Source: Neobacillus niacini
GTDB lineage: Bacteria; Bacillota; Bacilli; Bacillales; Cytobacillaceae
Assembly: GCF_019749295.1 (NCBI RefSeq)
Contig: NZ_JACWFG010000010.1
Location: 28,752-92,751 of the forward strand
DNA: 64,000 nucleotides
Direction: 5' to 3'
The notes below the pieces were generated by a model. That model was not told the DNA's origin and did not search any database. It worked only from the letters and a program-made list of their open reading frames with translations. The position numbers and the translations under genes were made by a program. Shown piece after piece: positions 1-9,065 of the stretch. Each line of letters begins with the position of its first letter. Position 1 is the stretch's first letter.

Positions 1-619
1 GATCACTATAGGCACCTTCTAGAGTACTGCTCCTTAGCATGTTAAAAAAGCCACTTGGAGATATCGTCGTTAGTTTCACCTTGTCCTCTGCAAAATCGGT
101 TAGTATATCGATTTGTTCATCTTCATTTAAATCAACAAAATTCTTCTTATACTTCGTTAAACTGTGATTTTGCAATTCTCGTAAACCAATATCAAAAATT
201 TCGCGTCGTCTAAGCCGTCCTTGATACCCTTGGACTTTTTCTCCTTTGAAGAAGGGAGGCTGCATGTATTCCCTTGCATTAAAACCCCAGTCCCCACTTA
301 ATTGGTGATCGATAAAATAGGCAACTCCTAAATCCTTGGCTCCAGGTCCATTATCATCAGCCGGAAAAATCCGCTCTGTTGCGACTTCAACCATTTTAAA
401 TTGCTCTCGGGTAAAATACATTAATGCCTGAGTATAGTTTTCAGCCACCCGTGGATTTTTAACTTCAAGATTATCCGTATTTGTTTTGTCTTTAAATGGA
501 AGTAAACTGCCTAATGCACCGCCTACAGCCAATCCCCCAACCGCAATACCAGAATTCTTGAGGAATTTGCGACGCGAAAGTGATTCATTCTTTTCCTGTT
601 GTTTGGAGTTTTCTGCCAT
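1..619 (-). CDS. Gluconate 2-dehydrogenase subunit 3 family protein (3' end outside window)
   Basis: The reading frame starts at ATG 619 behind a GGAGGTGG ribosome binding site and runs off the left edge after about 206 codons. The N-terminus is a Tat signal (SRRKFLKNSG followed by a Gly/Ala-rich hydrophobic stretch, residues about 15-42), so the protein is exported folded. The part after that (TREQFKMVEVATERIFPADD, then a GAKDLGVAYFID stretch) matches the small subunit of membrane-bound gluconate 2-dehydrogenase-type flavoprotein complexes. Such subunits normally sit next to a GMC-type flavoprotein and a cytochrome, which would be expected further left. The substrate cannot be read from this subunit. 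Confidence 0.8.
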   Translation of the reverse strand, partial: MAENSKQQEKNESLSRRKFLKNSGIAVGGLAVGGALGSLLPFKDKTNTDNLEVKNPRVAENYTQALMYFTREQFKMVEVATERIFPADDNGPGAKDLGVAYFIDHQLSGDWGFNAREYMQPPFFKGEKVQGYQGRLRRREIFDIGLRELQNHSLTKYKKNFVDLNEDEQIDILTDFAEDKVKLTTISPSGFFNMLRSSTLEGAYSD

Positions 620-729
620 AAAGTCCACCTCCTACATTTTAAGGATAGATTACCCCAAAAAAATCCATTCATACATTAAATGAAGTTGGGCATGATAACT
701 TTAAATTGAATTTATAGAGGTGGTAAATT

Positions 730-1458
730 ATGAAAAAAATTTGGAAAAATACGGCCATTTTTTGTACAGCTTTATTACTCTGTGCATGCTCATCTCAACA
801 GAATATGATGGATGAAAGCGTCAAAGCCGAAGAGGGTGATCATGGCACTCATAGTGAACATACGACAAGTGTCTATGATAAAAGCGTGACAACAAGAAAT
901 ATGAATGATGGCTTAATTATTCCTAGTGAAAACGGGGAAAAAAGACAAACTACCGATGAACATGGGGGTACCTCTCATGGGCAAGGAACGGATGTATACA
1001 GCTTAATCGGAAGCTCAGGTTTAAATGAGGGCGGGATTTCTTCTCATCTTGAATCAAGATTAGAGGGCGAAGGAATTAATGGTATCAAAGTGTTTGTTAT
1101 CGATGACACAATCATCCTAGCCCGCTCAACTCCCGAAGTAACGTCTAACCAATACGATTCTATGCAGGAGCATATCCTCAATGGTGTCGATGGAATGTCT
1201 AGAAAAGACCTAAACAAAAAAGATGCTGATAGCATGGAAAATGCTACAAATGCACAGGATGTGGATGATAATCTCGAGAAAGCAAAAAGTTTTATGACCA
1301 AGGTCTTTAATGGCAATGTACAAACCCTTACCGTAACAAATCCAGAAGCAGTCGTACTAATTGAAAAAATTAAAAACGATCTAAAAGCGGACTCTGTTCC
1401 ATACGATACTGTAGCACAAGATATTATTACGCTCGTAAAAATGACAAGGGAAAAATAA
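730..1458 (+). CDS. YhcN/YlaJ-like sporulation lipoprotein
   Basis: A 242-residue lipoprotein. The signal peptide ends in the lipobox LLLCAC, making Cys18 the lipidated residue. The middle (residues about 30-85) is low-complexity and rich in His, Thr and Glu. The C-terminal part (about 100-240) contains a VFVIDDTIILAR strand like those in YhcN/YlaJ spore-associated lipoproteins, which are usually attached to the inner spore membrane. The start has a GAGGTGG site seven bases upstream. Family assignment rests on this short core, so the role in spores is inferred. It stands alone and diverges from the Tat-exported gene to its left. Confidence 0.6.
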   Translation: MKKIWKNTAIFCTALLLCACSSQQNMMDESVKAEEGDHGTHSEHTTSVYDKSVTTRNMNDGLIIPSENGEKRQTTDEHGGTSHGQGTDVYSLIGSSGLNEGGISSHLESRLEGEGINGIKVFVIDDTIILARSTPEVTSNQYDSMQEHILNGVDGMSRKDLNKKDADSMENATNAQDVDDNLEKAKSFMTKVFNGNVQTLTVTNPEAVVLIEKIKNDLKADSVPYDTVAQDIITLVKMTREK

Positions 1459-1542
1459 GAAGTACGTGACAATCAAGCTCTTTATGGTAAAAAACGAGAG
1501 TATTATATCCTTACGTGTATCCAGAGTTCATTCATCACAATA

Positions 1543-1572
1543 TAAGCGGCAGCCTATGTAGGCTGCTGCTTA
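1543..1572 (+). terminator. Hairpin downstream of the YhcN-like gene
   Basis: Inverted repeat AAGCGGCAGCCT / AGGCTGCTGCTT with a four-base loop and one mismatch. The T-tract after it is weak. It lies about 85 bases after the stop of the upstream gene and is the only terminator-like structure in the gap. Confidence 0.5.
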
Positions 1573-1651
1573 CACTTGTTTAAAAGGTAATCTAATATTG
1601 TTGAAAAAAAATGTCCTTTTTTTATAAAAAACTGTGGTCGTATTATCTATA

Positions 1652-1691
1652 CTGTTATATAATAACTAATAATTATTAGTCTGTTATATAA
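1652..1691. promoter_or_regulatory. Palindrome flanked by direct repeats, operator-like
   Basis: A perfect 16-bp palindrome (ACTAATAATTATTAGT, 1665-1680) sits between two copies of CTGTTATATAA (1652-1662 and 1681-1691). A TATAAT hexamer lies inside the left copy. It ends 23 bases before the start codon of the gene at 1715, so it is well placed to control that gene. The binding protein is unknown. Confidence 0.45.
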
Positions 1692-1714
1692 CATTAAGAA
1701 AAGGGGTTTGAAAT

Positions 1715-2038
1715 ATGAGTAAGACAGATTCAATTGCACGGAGAATTCTAGGTTGGAAGTTAAATAGGTGGGATCGCTGGTTTGATTATGAAAAGGGTAT
1801 TTTCATACACGATTCTGAGTTTCAGCCTGAGCATAATCTTGAACATGCCATGATGATTGTTGAACGTTTAGAGCAGTTTGGTTTTACTTTCTCAACAACT
1901 GGAAATTCTGAAGTTAGCTTTAATAACATCCGTTCGAAGGGTGAAACATTAGCAGAAGCCATTACCAATGCAGCCTACTCCATCATTGAACAACACTCCG
2001 TCACTAACACCACTAGAATGTGGAGCACCCTGTGCTAG
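1715..2038 (+). CDS. BC1872-like ABA-sandwich domain protein
   Basis: 107 residues, ATG behind AAGGGG. The fold-defining pattern of the phage ABA-sandwich family is recognisable: a central hydrophobic helix (NLEHAMMIVERLEQFGF), a strand and a C-terminal helix with the typical ETLAEAITNAAYSI pattern. Proteins of this kind are common in Bacillus genomes and phages, and no activity is known. There is no signal peptide, so it is cytoplasmic. It stands alone, preceded by the operator-like palindrome at 1652-1691. Confidence 0.55.
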   Translation: MSKTDSIARRILGWKLNRWDRWFDYEKGIFIHDSEFQPEHNLEHAMMIVERLEQFGFTFSTTGNSEVSFNNIRSKGETLAEAITNAAYSIIEQHSVTNTTRMWSTLC

Positions 2039-2137
2039 CCTTTTAATGTTAATTTCCACCATTCTAATAAATTTTCCGCTTTAAACCTAAAAATATGTTA
2101 AAATCTAGTAGATATTATTCCCTAGGAGAATACTACT

Positions 2138-2320
2138 ATGATTTATATTTGGGCGATTATAGGCAGTTTAGCAGCTACTTTTATTTTTGATATGATTTAT
2201 TCTAAAATTGAACTTGAAAGAGAAATTGAAAAATCATGGCAGGCGTTGAATGACCAGCTTGAGCGTGAAGGAAAACCTCGTTGGGATCAAATGGACCATG
2301 ATGATGAAGGTGAAAGATAA
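2138..2320 (+). CDS. Small single-pass membrane protein, 60 aa
   Basis: Starts with ATG after CTAGGAG. Residues 1-20 form one hydrophobic segment (MIYIWAIIGSLAATFIFDMI). The rest is a charged, probably helical tail ending in an acidic patch (DHDDEGER). This is a bitopic protein with a cytoplasmic C-terminal tail if the usual positive-inside rule holds. I do not recognise the family. Its stop codon lies inside the stem of a strong terminator, which supports it being a real, separately transcribed gene. Confidence 0.6.
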   Translation: MIYIWAIIGSLAATFIFDMIYSKIELEREIEKSWQALNDQLEREGKPRWDQMDHDDEGER

Positions 2321-2359
2321 GAGCAGGATACCTTTGTAAGGTTCCTGCTCTTATCTTTT
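2315..2359 (+). terminator. Strong intrinsic terminator
   Basis: A long stem (AGATAAGAGCAGG pairing with CCTGCTCTTATCT, with further pairing inside) is followed by TTTT. It overlaps the stop codon of the 60-residue gene at 2138. It can act on both strands and so also separates the minus-strand gene ending at 2381. Confidence 0.85.
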
Positions 2360-2380
2360 CCGCTAACGTTAGTGTACGTA

Positions 2381-3372
2381 TTATAATAGTTCATTTGCTA
2401 TTAATGTATATGAACGGATTTTGTCGTGAAAATCATAGATATTCGTAATGATCATGAATTCATCACACTGGTATAGTTCTCTTAAGCGCAGGAGTTCAGC
2501 TTTGACCCTTTGAGGGGTGCCGATAATCATTCGTCTTCTATTTTCCTGAATCTTCATTGTGTCATCGGTTGTTAATGGAATGTTCTTTGCCTCTTCAATA
2601 GTCGGAATCCTCGTATCGATCCCTTTTTCAACAGCTAGAAGCCATAAATCCTGGCTTAATGCTAATTCTTCAGCTTCTTCTTGGGTTTCGGCACATACCA
2701 CAAATACACATACATTCGTTTTAGGTTTTTGTAGAAAAGTTGATGGCTGAAAATGTGTGTAATAATAGTCCATCGCCCGTACTCCATTTTCAGGAGTAAT
2801 AAAATGTCCATAGGTAAATGCGGTCCCATGCTCCGCTGCCATCCTTGCGCCTCGGTGGGAAATGCCAAGTATCCACATTTCCGGCAAGCTAGTTAATGCA
2901 GGATACGCTTTAACATCATAGAATGGGTGCTCTATCGGTAGTTGGTTTAAAAAATATCCTTGTAAATCTTGAATCTGCCTAGGGAATTCATTCATGCTTT
3001 TGCGTATTCCATCGGTTAACGCCATCCGCGTACTCGGAGAACCGCCGGGAGAACGCCCAACTCCGGCATCAATTCTGTTTGGAAACAATACCTCTAATAC
3101 CTTAAAGTTCTCGGCAATCTTATAAGGGCTATACTGTGGGAGCAGTACACCGCCGGAGCCGACGCGAATTCTTTTAGTGTTAGAAGCGATATGAGAGATC
3201 AAGATTTCCGGTGAGGAACCAGCTATTCCATTTGTATTATGGTGTTCAGCTACCCAAAACCGTGTATAACCTAGCTCTTCTGTTAATTGAGCAAGTTTAA
3301 CTGTTTTTTGTAAAGCACTGCTAGGGGATTCCCTTTACTGATGACAGATTGGTCGAGAACGCTTAATTTCAA
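2381..3372 (-). pseudogene. Luciferase-like (LLM class) flavin monooxygenase, frameshifted near its start
   Basis: The true start is TTG at 3372 behind GGAGGG. It reads LKLSVLDQSVISKGN and is then out of frame. The next frame continues without a gap as PSSALQKTVKLAQLTEEL, then RFWVAEHHNTNG, and joins the long frame (ISHIASNTKRIRVGSGGVLL and onward, 273 codons). One base is missing at about 3331-3333: adding a G to the GGG run of the coding strand restores SKGESPSSALQ, which fits the family. Intact members are about 330 residues and use reduced flavin. The body carries the usual GVGRSPGGSPSTRMAL segment and shows no other lesion. It is either a recent pseudogene or a sequencing error in a homopolymer. 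Confidence 0.85.
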
Positions 3373-3404
3373 TGAATTCCCTCCAGGATTTAAGATTGTT
3401 ATCA

Positions 3405-4268
3405 TTAGTATTGCTCAGACAAAAATCGCTTCTTAAGATAATAAGCAACCCCATCTTCATCGCAGGTGAATTCTGTAACATCATCGACGATTTCTTTTAT
3501 GGAATCAGGAGCATTTTTCATGGCTACAGAATAATGAACGAGTCGGAGCATTGGCAGATCATTATCACTATCACCTATTGCCATTGCTTCTGTATCAGAT
3601 AAATGAAAGTGTTTCAACATTTGTTGAATCCCTGTTGCCTTATTCACGTTCGCAGCCATGACCTCGACGTTATGATTAGATGAAATCGAGGTTGTAAAAT
3701 CTATTTCTTTCTTTAATCTTTCAAGTTCTTTTTTCCAATGGTTGATATGTTCCTTTGACTTAGCAAAGAAATAGAATTTAGAAAATTCCTTGCCAACAAT
3801 TTCATCCACCCACATAATCTTCTCATTAATTGCTTCCTTTCGGGAAAGCCACTCATTGGTGCCGACACTTTCAGGCTTTGGTTCTGTTATTTCATTTTCA
3901 ACATATTTCCGATCTTGTCTTAATGTGATACGGTCCAATCCATATGGAAATAGTTCGTAATAGACTTCATTTTCCCTTGCTCTTTTTATTATTTCCTCCA
4001 CAAGGTTAAGCGGAAGGGAATGTTTAAAAATAGCCTTTTCACCTACATATCCTGCCATGCCATTTGATGTTACGACACCATCTACTTGAAAGCCCTTGGG
4101 GACAAGTCCCTCGATTTCATCAATCGCTCTGCCTGTAGCGATAAACACGAATTTTCCCTGGTTACGTAACTGGTCAATGATCTCTTTCGTATGTATGCTT
4201 ACTAGATTTTTGTGATTTAGAATTGTGCCATCCATGTCTAAAAAAATGGCCTTTGGTTTTATTTCCAT
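3405..4268 (-). CDS. Cof-type HAD-IIB phosphatase
   Basis: 287 residues. HAD motif I is FLDMDGT with nucleophile Asp11 and general acid Asp13. Motif II is FIATGR, and motif IV is GDSDNDLPML at about 232-241. The large C2B cap domain between them (about 85-190) identifies the Cof/YidA-like subgroup, cytoplasmic Mg-dependent phosphatases acting on sugar phosphates or flavin-type substrates. The exact substrate cannot be read. ATG 4268 is preceded by AGGGGG. It ends only 33 bases after the start of the monooxygenase downstream, so the two may be co-transcribed. Confidence 0.85.
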   Translation of the reverse strand: MEIKPKAIFLDMDGTILNHKNLVSIHTKEIIDQLRNQGKFVFIATGRAIDEIEGLVPKGFQVDGVVTSNGMAGYVGEKAIFKHSLPLNLVEEIIKRARENEVYYELFPYGLDRITLRQDRKYVENEITEPKPESVGTNEWLSRKEAINEKIMWVDEIVGKEFSKFYFFAKSKEHINHWKKELERLKKEIDFTTSISSNHNVEVMAANVNKATGIQQMLKHFHLSDTEAMAIGDSDNDLPMLRLVHYSVAMKNAPDSIKEIVDDVTEFTCDEDGVAYYLKKRFLSEQY

Positions 4269-4351
4269 CTTCGTATCCCCCTAAGACAAGAATTCAATTA
4301 GTAAGTATACACCTTACCAAAACTCCAAACAATTTTCGAGAAACCAAAGGC

Positions 4352-4385
4352 AAAAAAAAAGAGTAAGGACGTATGCCCCTACTCT
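4352..4385 (-). terminator. Intrinsic terminator of the alpha/beta hydrolase gene
   Basis: On the minus strand AGAGTAGGG pairs with CCTTACTCT across a short loop and is followed by nine T residues. It lies directly after the stop codon at 4405. Confidence 0.85.
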
Positions 4386-4404
4386 AAAACGATTTATGTT
4401 GATA

Positions 4405-5394
4405 TTATTTAACCATCTGTTCTGCATTTTCGGTTTTTACCTGTCTATTTTTCCAATTCCTTAACCATGAAATAATTTTGTCTTTTAATTCAGAATCTAT
4501 AGGTTGTTTAACTGATTTTTTATTATTATTCAAAATTTTACTAATGCTGTGTTCCACATCTGTCTTACGAAGCAAATGTGTCATATCTTGAATAATGTGA
4601 GTTTCACACTCTCCTTGAACTAGAGATTTGATTTTTTCTAAATCGCTGACCTTTACGTTTACATCCTTTGTACCTGTAATAGCCAGAACAGGACAAGTGA
4701 CTTTCTGTAACGGTTTTGATACGTCAAATTGAATATGCTCTCGATTCCATTTAGCATTTACTTTTTTCCCTTTGTACTTGATAACTGGCTCATCCGATGC
4801 TAGCAGGGCCACTGTTAGGTCGTCATTCATTTTTGTAATTTTCTCATCTACTTTTAATAATCGAATTAACCATCCTTGAAACCCCTTTACAGTTCTTACA
4901 TCCTTGATTATTTCCTCTCGCTGCCAGGTCAAGGTTTCTGCTAAAGGTTCAGCTGTGCCTGCCAGAAGAATCATCCCATCTACTGAGACTTTTTCATTCA
5001 CGAATGGGGCGATAATACTTCCTTCACTATGTCCTAGTAAGATTACATTCTCAGAGTCTATCTTTGGATGCTTTTTAGCAAATTCTACTACCGCGTGTGC
5101 ATCGTTGATTAAATCGTGCACTCCCGTTTCGTAAAAGTCCCCTTTACTCGCTCCTACGCCTCTTTTATCATAACGAATACTAGCGAACCCCTCTGCAGCC
5201 ACTACCTCACTTAATTGTTTAAAAATATTCATGGGCATGCCTTTAGCATTCGAATCTCGATCCGTAGGGCCGCTTCCGTGTACCATAACCACCAAAGGGT
5301 ATTTTTGACTTTCTCCTTCTGGATACGTTAATGTCGCTGCTAACGGATACTCTCCTTGCACCATCACTTCCATTTCTTTCCTCATCACATTCAT
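4405..5394 (-). CDS. Alpha/beta hydrolase, serine esterase type
   Basis: 329 residues. The oxyanion region VVMVHGSGPTDRD, the RYDKRGVGAS strand-loop and the nucleophile elbow GHSEG (Ser about 123) are typical of YfhR/EstB-like alpha/beta hydrolases. The Asp of the triad is likely in TGTKDV (about 250) and the His in DMTHLLR (about 280). There is no signal peptide, so it is cytoplasmic, and the natural ester is unknown. The start is uncertain: ATG 5394 has AAGGA very close, while the ATG at 5373 (MEVMVQGEYPL) is preceded by GAGG at good distance and may be the real one. Single-gene unit with its own terminator. Confidence 0.8.
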   Translation of the reverse strand: MNVMRKEMEVMVQGEYPLAATLTYPEGESQKYPLVVMVHGSGPTDRDSNAKGMPMNIFKQLSEVVAAEGFASIRYDKRGVGASKGDFYETGVHDLINDAHAVVEFAKKHPKIDSENVILLGHSEGSIIAPFVNEKVSVDGMILLAGTAEPLAETLTWQREEIIKDVRTVKGFQGWLIRLLKVDEKITKMNDDLTVALLASDEPVIKYKGKKVNAKWNREHIQFDVSKPLQKVTCPVLAITGTKDVNVKVSDLEKIKSLVQGECETHIIQDMTHLLRKTDVEHSISKILNNNKKSVKQPIDSELKDKIISWLRNWKNRQVKTENAEQMVK

Positions 5395-5553
5395 CGTCCT
5401 TTTTATTTATTTTCATATTTTCAACTGTAGATATGACGTCAAGGTTAGCTAGTTCGTTCATCATTTTTTATAAATAGATATTTATATGAAAGTATTCCGG
5501 GAAATCAGCCATTATGTATGGAAGAAATGAGATGCTTTGTAAAAAATGCTAAC

Positions 5554-5594
5554 AAAAAAGACCATCAAATTGTTTAACAATTCAATAGTCCTTT
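5554..5594 (-). terminator. Terminator of the rarD-like gene
   Basis: On the minus strand GGACTATTGAATTG pairs with CAATTTGATGGTC (a few mismatches) and is followed by six T residues. It lies 20 bases after the stop codon at 5615. Confidence 0.7.
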
Positions 5595-5614
5595 AGGAAA
5601 TTTAGTATATCGAT

Positions 5615-6547
5615 TTACACGCTCTTTGCATTTGTGGCTACTGCAGATATTTTTCGTTTCTTTAGCATCTGACGAATATTAGAGATACTAAAGATTCCTA
5701 ATGCAATCCAGATAAATGTAAAGGTAACGGCATGGTCCTTCGTAAAGGACTCTCCGTAAATAAGTACTCCAAGGAGTAAACTAATGGTCGGAGCTATATA
5801 TTGTAAGAAGCCAACCAAGTAGAGTGGAATCTTTTGTGCTCCAATTCCAAACCATAAAAGCGGCAGTGCTGTAGCGATACCAGATCCTATTAAAAATAGA
5901 TCATCTTTTAAGGATCCGGTCGCGAAGCTTTGCTGACCATTTACACCTAAATATGCTAAAAACAATAAAGCAAAAGGTACTATAAATAATGTCTCCAATA
6001 ACAAGCCTAAAATAGAGTCTACTTTTATAAGTTTTTTTGACAGACCATAAAAACCGAAGGATAAGGCTAATATCAGCGCAATCCATGGGAAAGTTCCAAG
6101 TGATAGCGTCATATAAACGACACCGATACCGGCTACCACAAATGAGATTGCCTGCCAGGCATTCATTTTTTCACCTAAAACAAAAACCCCTAACAAAACG
6201 GCAACAAGTGGATTAATAAAGTAGCCTAAGCTAGCCTCCACGATATGGTTACTGTTCACAGCAAATATATAAACGAACCAGTTAATACTAATTAATAGCG
6301 AAGCAAGAAAAAGTCCCAGCCATGTTTTTTTCTGTTTCATTTGAACTTGAAAAAAGTTTTTTAATAGTTTTCTCTTCAAAATGCCCACTATTAGTAAAAC
6401 AAAAATAAATGACCAAATAACTCGATGTGCTAAAATTTCAAGTGCGGTAACTTGGTCTATAAATTTCCAGTAGATAGGTAGTACTCCCCAAAAAATATAC
6501 GCTCCAGCAGTATAGTAAATACCTTTTGTATGTTGTTCACGTTCCAT
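5615..6547 (-). CDS. rarD: RarD-like EamA/DMT family permease
   Basis: 310 residues with about ten hydrophobic helices in two five-helix EamA repeats. The start YYTAGAYIFWGVLPIYWK and the segment LEILAHRVIWS are hallmarks of RarD proteins, whose substrate is not firmly established. I place the start at ATG 6547 (MEREQHTKG) because AGGTGA lies at correct spacing. A longer frame back to 6604 has no such site and would add a charged stretch unusual for the family. Monocistronic and divergent from the VWA lipoprotein gene. Confidence 0.85.
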   Translation of the reverse strand: MEREQHTKGIYYTAGAYIFWGVLPIYWKFIDQVTALEILAHRVIWSFIFVLLIVGILKRKLLKNFFQVQMKQKKTWLGLFLASLLISINWFVYIFAVNSNHIVEASLGYFINPLVAVLLGVFVLGEKMNAWQAISFVVAGIGVVYMTLSLGTFPWIALILALSFGFYGLSKKLIKVDSILGLLLETLFIVPFALLFLAYLGVNGQQSFATGSLKDDLFLIGSGIATALPLLWFGIGAQKIPLYLVGFLQYIAPTISLLLGVLIYGESFTKDHAVTFTFIWIALGIFSISNIRQMLKKRKISAVATNAKSV

Positions 6548-6771
6548 TTCTAATTCACCTAGTTTCTGTTTTATCGTTGTTGGTAAACACTCTAAAAAGC
6601 ACATGTAATTATATCACACTATTCTTTTTATACCAGGATTAAAACACTTCTCAATTACTGTAAATTTACCATTACCAATGACTCATTAACAGGATGTATC
6701 TTCATGTTAAACTTTATAAGAATGTTTTTTACCAACAAATACATAATTGTACGAGCAAGAGGAGGATATGT

Positions 6772-8169
6772 GTGAAGAAACATAGCTTTTTATTATTGCT
6801 GCTTTTTTCGTTTGTCCTGACGGCATGCAGTAATGAAAAAGATCATGTGACAACCGAACCTGCTGTGAAGGAAGAAACGCAGGAAAGCAGGTTAGAAGAT
6901 ATTGAGAAAATAAATTTAGAAGTGTCCAAAGAAGCACTGACAAATCTCCCACCTGGGAGCATGATGGCAGATTTATCATATGAAGAAGATAGTAAAGAAA
7001 TAGGCAATTCTATTCCTGAAATGGATCCTGAAATTAAAAACCAATTACCATCACAGCTAGAACAATTGACAAAAGAATCGGATGATTTGGATACGATAAA
7101 AAAAGGATTGCTTGGCCTGCTTGCCAGTCCCCATTATAAGCAGGTTATTGAAAGCAGCATGGCCTATCAACCAAATTTTGAAGAACCCTACCTGCCAGAT
7201 CCGACCAGGTCCGATGTTGACGAAGAAGTGGCGGCTAATAAAAAGGCAATCATCTTACTCGATGCCAGTTCGAGTATGCTCCTGCAATCAGATGGCAGAG
7301 TAAAAATGGACATTGCCAAGGATGCTGTTAAAAGCTTTGCCCAAACAATCGGCCAATCGAGCGAGGTTTCCCTCGTCGTCTATGGACATAAAGGCTCGGA
7401 GAATGATGAAGATATGTTTGAATCATGCTCAGGTATTGAGGAGCTTTATCCAATGGGTAAGTATTCAAAACAAGATTTCCATGAAGCGGTTGATTCATTT
7501 GAAAGTAAAGGTTGGACACCACTAGCAGGTGCCATACAAAAAGCTGCAGAAATGAGCAGTAATTATCTGGAAGGAACAACCATTTATATTGTCAGTGACG
7601 GAGCTGAAACCTGTGGCGGCGACCCTATTCAGGCAAGCAGAGATTTGGCTGCAAAAAACAGCAGCAATACCGTCAACATCATAGGCTTTGATGTTGATAG
7701 CAAAACAGAAGATCAATTGAAAGCTGTTGCTGAGGCAGGAAATGGAGAGTACTTTAAAGCTGACAATCCGGAAGAATTGAAAAATACCATCCAATACGAA
7801 TGGCTCCCCGCTACACTCGATCTTGCCTGGGCCTTTACCATGGCACCCGATGGCTGGGAGTTAGGTGATGAGTACAAAATTGGGGAACAGTATCCATTAC
7901 AGGTATGGACCATTGGCAGACGCGAATCACAGCGCTTAAGTGATGCAATAAGTATAATGGGCGAAAACAAATGGATTACAGAAGAACAGCAGAATGAACT
8001 AAGAGATTGGGCAATGGAACGAAGTGAAGCAATAAAAGAAGTCTATTATGAAATGTACAAGGATAATCGAGAAGAAGCCGACGCAAAAAGCAAGGAAATT
8101 AGGCAGCGAGTCGATGAATGGGTTGAAAAGATGAAAGCTTTGAAAAAGGAACGTGGAGATATTTGGTAG
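6772..8169 (+). CDS. VWA-domain lipoprotein
   Basis: GTG 6772 follows AGAGGAGG. The product of 465 residues has a signal peptide ending in lipobox LTAC (Cys19), so it is anchored outside the membrane. Residues about 157-340 form a von Willebrand A domain with a complete metal-site motif: DASSSM starting at Asp164, the threonine in GWTPLAGA and the aspartate in YIVSDGAETC. The C-terminal 100 residues are charged and helical, ending in a likely coiled coil (KSKEIRQRVDEWVEKMKALK). Such proteins usually bind another protein or the wall through Mg. The partner is unknown. In-frame codons upstream back to 6694 lack a ribosome binding site. Confidence 0.8.
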   Translation: MKKHSFLLLLLFSFVLTACSNEKDHVTTEPAVKEETQESRLEDIEKINLEVSKEALTNLPPGSMMADLSYEEDSKEIGNSIPEMDPEIKNQLPSQLEQLTKESDDLDTIKKGLLGLLASPHYKQVIESSMAYQPNFEEPYLPDPTRSDVDEEVAANKKAIILLDASSSMLLQSDGRVKMDIAKDAVKSFAQTIGQSSEVSLVVYGHKGSENDEDMFESCSGIEELYPMGKYSKQDFHEAVDSFESKGWTPLAGAIQKAAEMSSNYLEGTTIYIVSDGAETCGGDPIQASRDLAAKNSSNTVNIIGFDVDSKTEDQLKAVAEAGNGEYFKADNPEELKNTIQYEWLPATLDLAWAFTMAPDGWELGDEYKIGEQYPLQVWTIGRRESQRLSDAISIMGENKWITEEQQNELRDWAMERSEAIKEVYYEMYKDNREEADAKSKEIRQRVDEWVEKMKALKKERGDIW

Positions 8170-8205
8170 GCAGGAATAGATGTTACCGGTTTATACCAAA
8201 ATGGA

Positions 8206-8239
8206 AAAATGCTGCAGCAAAAATTAGCTGCAGCATTTT
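8206..8239. terminator. Bidirectional terminator between VWA lipoprotein and TerC genes
   Basis: AAAATGCTGCAGC pairs perfectly with GCTGCAGCATTTT around an eight-base loop. T-rich flanks are present on both strands. It lies between two convergent genes. Confidence 0.8.
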
Positions 8240-8257
8240 CCGTTTATTACTCTATTC

Positions 8258-9016
8258 TTAATGAGAGTACTTTTCTGCTCTCGATTTGCGAATATAATGG
8301 ATAATGAATGTCACTATAAATGATAAAACTAAGAAACCAATAAATATTTCATTTGCAATGTGAATATCCACCAAGGTTAGTCCCATTTTAATTGCTATAA
8401 AAGTAATCAAAATATATGCAGTTGTTTCAAGCTCAGGTACTCTGTCCATTAAAGCAATGAAGAACGTTGCCACACCCCTCATGAGCAGGATTCCAATCAT
8501 TCCTCCAAGTAAGATGACCCATACTTCCTCAGACACGGCAAGTGCAGTCAAAATACTATCGACAGAAAAGGCTAAATCCATAAGCTCTACCGAGATAACC
8601 GTTGCCCAGAAGAAACCAAAGGTCTTCACCAGCCAGCCTTTTGGCTGTACTTGTTCTTCCGCTTCTGCTTCCTTGTGAAGGAGTTTGTCTTTAAAGAATT
8701 TAACAGCAAGCCACAACAGGTAAAGGGCACCGATTAATTTAATCCACCATAATTTTATTAAAAATGTTCCTAAGCCGATGAAAATAAATCGGAATATATA
8801 TGCTCCCCAAAGTCCATATACCAATGCTTTCTTTTGCTGTTCTTTTGGCAGTGGCTTTACAAATGCAGACAATACCAACGCATTATCCGCGGATAATATA
8901 CATTCTAGAACAGCTAATGAAAGGATTAACCCCCAAGCTTTTGGTGAGGTTAACACCTCCGCCCACATATGCCAATCCAGCATTGCTGCATAGGTTGATA
9001 CAATTCCTTCCCACAT
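8258..9016 (-). CDS. TerC family membrane protein
   Basis: 252 residues with about seven transmembrane helices. The two acidic membrane motifs of the family are present: SADNALVLS (Asp44) and LAFSVDSI (Asp152). TerC proteins such as YceF and YkoY of Bacillus subtilis take part in metal export or metal loading of secreted enzymes, with manganese as the usual candidate. No yybP-ykoY manganese riboswitch precedes the gene; only about 70 bases separate it from the MarR gene stop. AGGAGA stands eight bases before ATG 9016. A MarR-type regulator lies immediately upstream on the same strand. Confidence 0.85.
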   Translation of the reverse strand: MWEGIVSTYAAMLDWHMWAEVLTSPKAWGLILSLAVLECILSADNALVLSAFVKPLPKEQQKKALVYGLWGAYIFRFIFIGLGTFLIKLWWIKLIGALYLLWLAVKFFKDKLLHKEAEAEEQVQPKGWLVKTFGFFWATVISVELMDLAFSVDSILTALAVSEEVWVILLGGMIGILLMRGVATFFIALMDRVPELETTAYILITFIAIKMGLTLVDIHIANEIFIGFLVLSFIVTFIIHYIRKSRAEKYSH

Positions 9017-9065
9017 TATGCATTTCTCCTTTTAGTTTTACACTCTAGACTCATTATGCATTTCT
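9013..9065 (-). repeat. Duplicated start region upstream of the TerC gene
   Basis: The 14-mer CATTATGCATTTCT occurs at 9013-9026 and again at 9052-9065. On the coding strand the upstream copy gives a GGAAG site plus a seven-codon mini-ORF (MHNESRV) before the real start. This may be a leader peptide or just a local duplication. Confidence 0.5.
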
